Positions 58,620-64,000 of a DNA stretch of 64,000 nucleotides are shown piece after piece. The stretch lies in contig CAIKVH010000107.1 in NCBI GenBank assembly GCA_903830725.1, forward strand, positions 19,683 to 83,682. The letters run 5' to 3'. The stretch's first letter is position 1; every line of letters starts with the position of its first letter. The position numbers and the translations under genes were made by a program. This stretch comes from an uncultured Burkholderiales bacterium (GTDB lineage: Bacteria; Pseudomonadota; Gammaproteobacteria; Burkholderiales; Burkholderiaceae_C). The notes beneath the pieces are model-generated. The model was not told the DNA's origin and made no database searches. It saw only the letters and a program-made list of their open reading frames with translations.

Positions 58620-60056
58620 ATGACGACTCGTCGCGCTACCAAAATTGTTGCCACTCTTGGCCCCGCCTCCAACAGTGCTGAAATATTAGAACAAATGATT
58701 CTCAGCGGCGTCAACGTTGTTCGCCTCAACTTTAGTCACGGGAAGTCTCAGGATCATATCGATCTGGCTAAAACGGTAAGAGACATTAGTCGGAAAACAG
58801 GCATTGAGGTTGCCATCATGGCTGACCTTCAGGGACCAAAAATTCGGGTGGGTAAATTTGCAGATGGAGCCGTCATGCTCATCGCAGGCGCGTCCTTTAT
58901 CCTTGATGCTTCTCGTCAAGAGCTCGGTGACTTGACCGGCGTTGGATTGGACTACAAGGAGCTCCCACAAGATGTTCGTAGCGGGGACGTTTTACTATTG
59001 AACGATGGGATGATCGTTCTTAAAGTAGACAAAGTGTTGGGCGAGCAAATTCACACTAAGGTTGTTACTGGCGGAAAGCTCTCCAACAACAAAGGTATCA
59101 ACAAACAAGGCGGGGGACTGAGCGCTGCGGCTTTAACTGCCAAGGATATGGAGGATATAAAAACCGCAATGAGTTTTCAAGCTGACTACATTGCGGTAAG
59201 CTTTCCTAAAACCGCCTCTGATATGGAGATGGCCCGTCAATTGGCCTACGTTGCATCCGCCCCTTACAAACACAAGCCCGGTTTGATAGCAAAAATAGAG
59301 CGCGCTGAAGCTATACCTAATTTAGAGGATATATTGGCCGCAAGCGACGGCATTATGGTCGCACGAGGCGACTTGGCAGTTGAGGTGGGTAATGCTGCGG
59401 TGCCTGCACTGCAAAAGCGTATGATCAAACTCGCTCGTGATGCAGATAAGTTAGTTATTACTGCTACACAAATGATGGAGAGCATGATCACGAATCCTTC
59501 GCCGACCCGCGCCGAAGTGAGCGATGTCGCAAACGCAGTTCTAGACGGAACGGACGCTGTGATGTTGAGCGCGGAGACAGCGGCTGGAAACTTTCCCCTT
59601 GAAACAGTACAACAAATGGCTCAAATTTGTGTCGCCGCAGAGGCCGCTGAATTAGTAGAGCTTGACAGCGATTTCATGGGCAAAACGTTCACCCGTATTG
59701 ACCAAACTATTGCACTTGGAGCCTTGTTTACCGCACATCATTTGGGGGCCAAAGCATTAGTTGCATTAACAGACTCCGGATCCACTCCACTTTGGATGAG
59801 CCGACACAAAATTCATATTCCAATTTATGCATTGACCCACAAATTAAGCACCCAGCGCAAGATGTCACTTTACCGAAACGTGGAAGCCATCTTGCTAGAC
59901 ACCAGCCACGACAGGGACACGGCGCTTATTCAGGCAGAAAAGCATTTGAAAGCTCAAAAAATCGTTCAATCAGGCGATGTCTATGCCATTACCTGCGGAG
60001 AACCCATGGGCTCGCCAGGTGGTACGAATATGCTAAAAATTAGTCAAGTTAACTAA
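58620..60056 (+). CDS. pyk: Pyruvate kinase
   Basis: 478 residues from ATG at 58620 (MTTRRATKIVATLGPAS). An upstream TTG in frame adds only non-conserved residues. NVVRLNFSHG, MADLQGPKIRVG and LVITATQMMESMI are the catalytic-domain motifs; the C-terminal domain follows from about residue 350. It makes pyruvate and ATP from phosphoenolpyruvate. Confidence 0.98.
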   Translation: MTTRRATKIVATLGPASNSAEILEQMILSGVNVVRLNFSHGKSQDHIDLAKTVRDISRKTGIEVAIMADLQGPKIRVGKFADGAVMLIAGASFILDASRQELGDLTGVGLDYKELPQDVRSGDVLLLNDGMIVLKVDKVLGEQIHTKVVTGGKLSNNKGINKQGGGLSAAALTAKDMEDIKTAMSFQADYIAVSFPKTASDMEMARQLAYVASAPYKHKPGLIAKIERAEAIPNLEDILAASDGIMVARGDLAVEVGNAAVPALQKRMIKLARDADKLVITATQMMESMITNPSPTRAEVSDVANAVLDGTDAVMLSAETAAGNFPLETVQQMAQICVAAEAAELVELDSDFMGKTFTRIDQTIALGALFTAHHLGAKALVALTDSGSTPLWMSRHKIHIPIYALTHKLSTQRKMSLYRNVEAILLDTSHDRDTALIQAEKHLKAQKIVQSGDVYAITCGEPMGSPGGTNMLKISQVN

Positions 60057-60212
60057 TTTCCACCCGTTGGATTCAGATTGACTTCTTGTTGAACGCTCGT
60101 TGACTTCATTTAAGGCTTTCATTCATTTTGCGCGCCGTCTCTAGTAAAATAACTTGGGTTGACCGCCTTTGTTGAGCGCAATTTATTAATCCATTACATA
60201 CATAGAAATCTT

Positions 60213-61277
60213 ATGCCACTCGTATCTCTTCGTGAACTTTTGGATCATGCCGCTGAAAATTCTTACGGCATTCCTGCCTTTAATGTTAACAATTTAGAGC
60301 AGGTTCAAGCCATTATGGAAGCGGCGGAGGAAACAGGAGCCCCTGTCATCATGCAAGCCAGCGCTGGAGCTCGTAAATACGCTGGCGAGGGATTCTTAAA
60401 ACACTTGATTCAAGCCGCAGTTGAGTCTTATCCGCATATTCCAGTTGTTATGCATCAAGATCACGGCCAAAACCCTGAGGTTTGCTCGGGTGCTATTGCG
60501 CTTGGATTCAGCTCCGTGATGATGGACGGCTCCCTCATGGGTGATGGTAAGACTATAGCAAGCTATGAATACAACATTGAAGTTACTCAAAAAGTTGTTG
60601 CCATGGCTCACAAATTAGGAGTGAGCGTGGAGGGCGAACTGGGTTGTTTGGGTAGCCTTGAAACAATGAAGGGCGACAAGGAAGACGGTCACGGCACAGA
60701 CGCCACAATGACCCGCGAACAGCTGTTAACAGACCCTGAGCAAGCTGCTGACTTTGTCAAAAAAACTCAACTTGACGCACTTGCAATCGCAATTGGAACA
60801 AGTCACGGGGCATATAAATTTTCCCGAAAACCCACTGGCGACATACTCGCAATTGAGCGGATAAAAGAAATCAATCGCCGTATCCCCAATACTCACCTTG
60901 TCATGCACGGATCCTCTTCAGTGCCCCAAGACCTCTTGGCCAAGATCCGTGAATTTGGCGGCAACATGAAAGAGACTTACGGCGTCCCTGTAGAAGAAAT
61001 TCAACACGCAATAAAGTTTGGCGTTAGAAAGATCAACATTGACACGGATATTCGCTTGGCTATGACTGCTGCAGTTCGCGAGTATTTAAGCAAAAATCCA
61101 GAAAAATTTGACCCCAGAGACTTCCTTAAGCCCGCTCGCGAGGCTGCAAAACAGTTATGCAAACAACGCTATATTGAGTTTGGATGTGAAGGGCAAGCTG
61201 CCAAAATCAAGGGGCAAACCCTCACAAGTATTGCATCCCTTTACGCGAGTGGTAAGTTAGCCCCTTTAGTCAATTAA
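60213..61277 (+). CDS. fba: Fructose-bisphosphate aldolase, class II
   Basis: 354 residues from ATG at 60213. An upstream TTG would add 18 residues with no match to the family. The zinc-binding HQDHG is at 81-85 and VEGELGCLG is the second metal site; the [11 protein letters not shown] motif binds substrate phosphate. Class II enzymes of this type also work in gluconeogenesis. It lies between pyk and purC in the expected order. Confidence 0.98.
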   Translation: MPLVSLRELLDHAAENSYGIPAFNVNNLEQVQAIMEAAEETGAPVIMQASAGARKYAGEGFLKHLIQAAVESYPHIPVVMHQDHGQNPEVCSGAIALGFSSVMMDGSLMGDGKTIASYEYNIEVTQKVVAMAHKLGVSVEGELGCLGSLETMKGDKEDGHGTDATMTREQLLTDPEQAADFVKKTQLDALAIAIGTSHGAYKFSRKPTGDILAIERIKEINRRIPNTHLVMHGSSSVPQDLLAKIREFGGNMKETYGVPVEEIQHAIKFGVRKINIDTDIRLAMTAAVREYLSKNPEKFDPRDFLKPAREAAKQLCKQRYIEFGCEGQAAKIKGQTLTSIASLYASGKLAPLVN

Positions 61278-61398
61278 AGTTTGGTCTAGCTTGAGGGTTA
61301 GGTTGAGTAATGGCTAACGTTAAACTTAGTCCCGTCTGTTTATTGAGCCCAGTTAATTGGCCTTCACATTCATAACTCCCCTGTGGTTTTAATATTAA

Positions 61399-62310
61399 AT
61401 GTCCAAAGCACTGCACACGTCTGAAATACATTCTCTGCCTTTACTTGCAAGAGGAAAGGTTAGAGATAACTACGCTGTAGGTCAGGACAGAATACTGATG
61501 GTAGCCAGTGACAGAATTAGTGCATTTGATGTCATTATGAATGAGCCCATTCCTGGAAAGGGTGCATTGCTCACCCAGATGGCTTTATTTTGGTTTGACA
61601 AACTTGGTCCTAATGGACTTAATATTTGTCCCAACCATCTTACGGGAGAAGACCCAACTCTTGTAGTTTCCCCCGCAGAACGTGATCAAGTCTTAAACAG
61701 ATCCATGGTCGTCAAACGACTCAAACCCCTTCCAATAGAAGCTGTTGTTCGGGGCTACCTAGCCGGGAGTGGATGGGCAGAATATAAACAAAGCCAAGGC
61801 GTTTGTGGCGTTCTATTGCCTCCTAATCTAAAAAATGCCTCAAAGTTAAATGAGCCCATCTTCACACCAGCGGCTAAGGCTGAAATGGGCGAACACGATG
61901 AGAACATTACCTATGAGCAGGTTGTTAACACCGTTGGAAAAGAGCTTGCAGATAAGATTAAAGATTACAGTATTAAACTGTACCTAGCTGCTAGAGACAT
62001 AGCTGCAAAATCGGGGATTATCATCGCCGATACAAAATTCGAGTTCGGCCTTGACACAAACGGCAATCTGATTTTGATGGATGAAATATTAACGCCAGAC
62101 TCCTCAAGGTATTGGCCTGCAGAGCTATATGTTGAGGGCTCTAATCCCCCAAGTTTTGATAAGCAATTTTTGCGCGATTGGTTGGAAACCGCTCAAGTAA
62201 ATGGGAGACCTTGGCAAAAGACCCCTCCGGCCCCGACGTTACCCACCTCGGTGATTAAAAATACTGCTGAAAAATACATGGAAGCTTGGACTCGACTCTC
62301 TCGAGGATAA
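61399..62310 (+). CDS. purC: SAICAR synthetase
   Basis: A 303-residue phosphoribosylaminoimidazole-succinocarboxamide synthase. [11 protein letters not shown] at the start is the ATP-binding motif; [33 protein letters not shown] and [14 protein letters not shown] cover the active site. The length is that of the longer (yeast-like) bacterial form. It is convergent with the thioredoxin gene (5 bp). Confidence 0.97.
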   Translation: MSKALHTSEIHSLPLLARGKVRDNYAVGQDRILMVASDRISAFDVIMNEPIPGKGALLTQMALFWFDKLGPNGLNICPNHLTGEDPTLVVSPAERDQVLNRSMVVKRLKPLPIEAVVRGYLAGSGWAEYKQSQGVCGVLLPPNLKNASKLNEPIFTPAAKAEMGEHDENITYEQVVNTVGKELADKIKDYSIKLYLAARDIAAKSGIIIADTKFEFGLDTNGNLILMDEILTPDSSRYWPAELYVEGSNPPSFDKQFLRDWLETAQVNGRPWQKTPPAPTLPTSVIKNTAEKYMEAWTRLSRG

Positions 62311-62315
62311 GCCCG

Positions 62316-63272
62316 CTAGTTCAAGGCCATACTGAGTTTTCTTCTGTACTTAGAAACGAGCTCGGCTTGAGGATCTATCGCAGCGGCACTGTTCCCCGTC
62401 AGCTCTATCCCTCCAGCGGATTTATTACTCATCGTGTCTGTGCTTTTATGCTTCACAGGGGTCATGAGTTCCAAAATCGCAACATATATTTTTCTAGCTA
62501 TTTCGTTTTGCCAGGCCTTGTCGCGCATAACAATTTCTAACAATTCATCCATTGCCAGAGTCATCTCTCCGGTAGAGATCAGAACTCTTGCTTTGGCCAG
62601 CCGCGCGTCAAAATCCCGCTTGTTCAAAAGGATCAACTCATCGAACTGCTCTGCGGACCAACCGCCTCGTGCGTCTGTAGTAGCAAAGGTCAATGCTTCC
62701 AACCAGTGCTTGAGTGCATCAAACCGAATTTGCAAAGGAATTTGAGCCAATGCGGGTGCTAATGCAGCGTGCGCAGAATCTAGCTCTCCAACTGAGATCA
62801 ATAATTTCACATAATCAAAGCGTGCGTCATCATTCGCAGGGTTAATAGCCAGAGCTTCTTGTAATTTAGCAAGTGCTGCATTCACATCCCCCTCCTCAAG
62901 GAATTCATCTGCCCTCTGCAAATCCTCCTGGACCACCAAATCCGCATCGCTAGGTAGGTGTTTATCCAAAAATTCTTTGATCTTTGATTCGGGCAATGCT
63001 CCCATAAAACCATCTAGCGGGCGGCCGTCCTTGATTAGGACACAGGTGGGAATGCTGCGTATTCCAAAAGCAGCCGCAAGCTGTTGTTCATCATCGGAAT
63101 TTACTTTCACAAGCAAAAATCTCCCCCCATAATCAACTTCTAGCTTTTCCAGTATGGGGCCTAAAGATTTACAAGGACCACACCACGGCGCCCAAAAATC
63201 GACCAAAACTGGGGTTATTGCGGACTGCGCAATCACATCAGACTCAAAATTTTCTTCAGTTACATCAATCAT
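62316..63272 (-). CDS. CnoX/YbbN-like thioredoxin with TPR-type tail
   Basis: 318 residues from ATG at 63272; a TTG at 63293 is a weaker start. The N-terminal thioredoxin domain has an intact WCGPC (30-34), unlike E. coli YbbN, which has SxxC. The helical C-terminus (ALAKLQEALAINPANDDARFD and later repeats) is the TPR-like co-chaperone part. CnoX proteins bind and protect substrates under oxidative or chlorine stress and pass them to GroEL/DnaK. Inserted between purC and purE on the opposite strand. Confidence 0.92.
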   Translation of the reverse strand: MIDVTEENFESDVIAQSAITPVLVDFWAPWCGPCKSLGPILEKLEVDYGGRFLLVKVNSDDEQQLAAAFGIRSIPTCVLIKDGRPLDGFMGALPESKIKEFLDKHLPSDADLVVQEDLQRADEFLEEGDVNAALAKLQEALAINPANDDARFDYVKLLISVGELDSAHAALAPALAQIPLQIRFDALKHWLEALTFATTDARGGWSAEQFDELILLNKRDFDARLAKARVLISTGEMTLAMDELLEIVMRDKAWQNEIARKIYVAILELMTPVKHKSTDTMSNKSAGGIELTGNSAAAIDPQAELVSKYRRKLSMALN

Positions 63273-63350
63273 TGGTAATACTCGATCATTCAAACCTTAA
63301 AATCAACCACTTTGCACGCAGCCCTCAAAACTGCCTAGCGCAATCTTATT

Positions 63351-63848
63351 ATGAAAAATCCAATTATCGCTGTCGTCATGGGATCACAATCAGATTGGGA
63401 GACCATGGAACACGCAACGCACATTCTGCACGAGTTTGGGATCCCATTCGAAGCACAAGTCTTATCTGCGCACAGAATGCCTGACGAGATGTTTTCTTTC
63501 GCAGAAAAGGCATTAAACCGTGGTTTAAAAGCGATTATTGCGGGCGCTGGTGGTGCTGCGCATTTACCGGGAATGTTGGCGGCTAAAACCACTGTTCCCA
63601 TTTTAGGGGTCCCGGTTGCTAGTCGCCATTTGAATGGAGTTGACTCTCTTCATAGCATAGTGCAAATGCCGAAAGGCGTTCCCGTTGCGACTTTTGCGAT
63701 TGGTGCTGCGGGCGCCGCTAATGCAGCCCTGTTCGCTGTGGCAATGATTGCTCAGGACGACCCCACTCTTCAAGCAAAACTTCAAGCGTTTCGTCATCAA
63801 CAGACACAACTGGCGCAAGAATCTAAACTGCCGATCGCCAACCCTTGA
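63351..63848 (+). CDS. purE: N5-carboxyaminoimidazole ribonucleotide mutase
   Basis: A 165-residue class I PurE: GSQSDW (11-16) and SAHRMPDEM (39-47) form the active site, and AGAGGAAHLPGM the nucleotide loop. It converts N5-CAIR to CAIR and normally works with PurK, whose gene starts 85 bp downstream. The arrangement with purC supports a purine operon broken by the thioredoxin gene. Confidence 0.98.
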   Translation: MKNPIIAVVMGSQSDWETMEHATHILHEFGIPFEAQVLSAHRMPDEMFSFAEKALNRGLKAIIAGAGGAAHLPGMLAAKTTVPILGVPVASRHLNGVDSLHSIVQMPKGVPVATFAIGAAGAANAALFAVAMIAQDDPTLQAKLQAFRHQQTQLAQESKLPIANP

Positions 63849-63933
63849 CGAACGCTGTCAGTGATGGAGCAGAAAATCCCATCATTGACCTAGCAATTTC
63901 GCCCGTGCTCTAAACTTTACTTCATACTGATAA

Positions 63934-64000
63934 ATGCATAAACCTACAAAAAGTTTGCTACCCGGTGCAACACTAGGTGTTTTGGGTGGCGGGCAATTAG
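63934..64000 (+). CDS. purK: N5-carboxyaminoimidazole ribonucleotide synthase, N-terminal fragment
   Basis: ATG at 63934 opens a frame of 22 codons to the window end, ending ATLGVLGGGQL. The Gly-rich VLGGGQL is the characteristic PurK ATP-grasp start and the gene is expected after purE. Only the first residues are visible. Confidence 0.9.
   Translation, partial: MHKPTKSLLPGATLGVLGGGQL

Noticed and set aside
58421..58681. 86-residue frame in the desaturase-pyk gap
   Set aside because: No family resemblance, no ribosome binding site, and it runs out of frame into pyk.

Overview
The window looks like a compact, low-GC (clearly below 50% by eye) Burkholderiales chromosome segment. The evidence is gene content and order typical of that group: atpIBEFHAGDC; dat-ybeD-lipB-lipA; the fused indolepyruvate oxidoreductase; nit-yhdP opposite glnE; recA-recX near sucCD; smg next to def-fmt; and the pgk-pyk-fba-purC-purE-purK glycolysis/purine string. 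Gaps are short, several neighbouring genes overlap, and every complete gene is intact. This suggests a streamlined, probably aquatic lineage of the Polynucleobacter or low-GC Comamonadaceae type, but genus cannot be fixed from this sequence. I found no rRNA, tRNA, IS element, prophage or CRISPR array.

Layout. 1-8473 (- strand): the N-terminal 279 codons of a YheT-type hydrolase, a SnoaL-like protein, and the complete F1Fo ATP synthase operon. 8720-11804 (+): D-amino-acid aminotransferase, YbeD, LipB and LipA, followed by a perfect (GGATTT)7 microsatellite. 11863-21954 (-): indolepyruvate oxidoreductase, MltA, a nitrilase and the giant YhdP/AsmA-like protein, with a 46-codon membrane-peptide gene on the other strand. 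22050-31499: GlnE, heptose adenylyltransferase RfaE2, then a seven-gene operon (glutathione peroxidase, FAD amine oxidase, DUF1365, CFA-type methyltransferase, DUF3833 lipoprotein, SDR, NTF2-like). That operon resembles the lipid-modification clusters controlled by sigma-E/ChrR in other Proteobacteria, but carries no regulator here. 31515-42256: GST, PurB, a DUF3717-DUF1289 fusion, a small membrane protein, an M48 protease, MoaC, a pseudopilin-like protein, SucCD, a type-2 ArgC, and RecX/RecA behind a clear LexA box.

42399-53402: MarR regulator, a SPOR-type protein cut down to its anchor, BirA, and a SET-domain methyltransferase divergent from a topoisomerase III that ends in a SWIB domain. 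Then come YajC-SecD-SecF, Smg, Def and Fmt. Comparison with the usual Burkholderiales order suggests local loss of coaX (between birA and the SPOR gene) and dprA (between smg and def). 53428-64000: AzlCD exporter, 3-oxoacid CoA-transferase subunits, Pgk, a fatty-acid desaturase, Pyk, Fba, PurC, a CnoX-like thioredoxin, PurE and the first codons of PurK.

Most of the window is core metabolism. The points worth a second look are the bacterial SET/SWIB pair, the regulator-less lipid-modification operon, the unusual yajC-secD gap, two isolated G9 tracts inside coding sequence (one at a translation start that can also form a hairpin), the hexamer microsatellite, and the shrunken SPOR gene. I did not find a convincing wholly new system.
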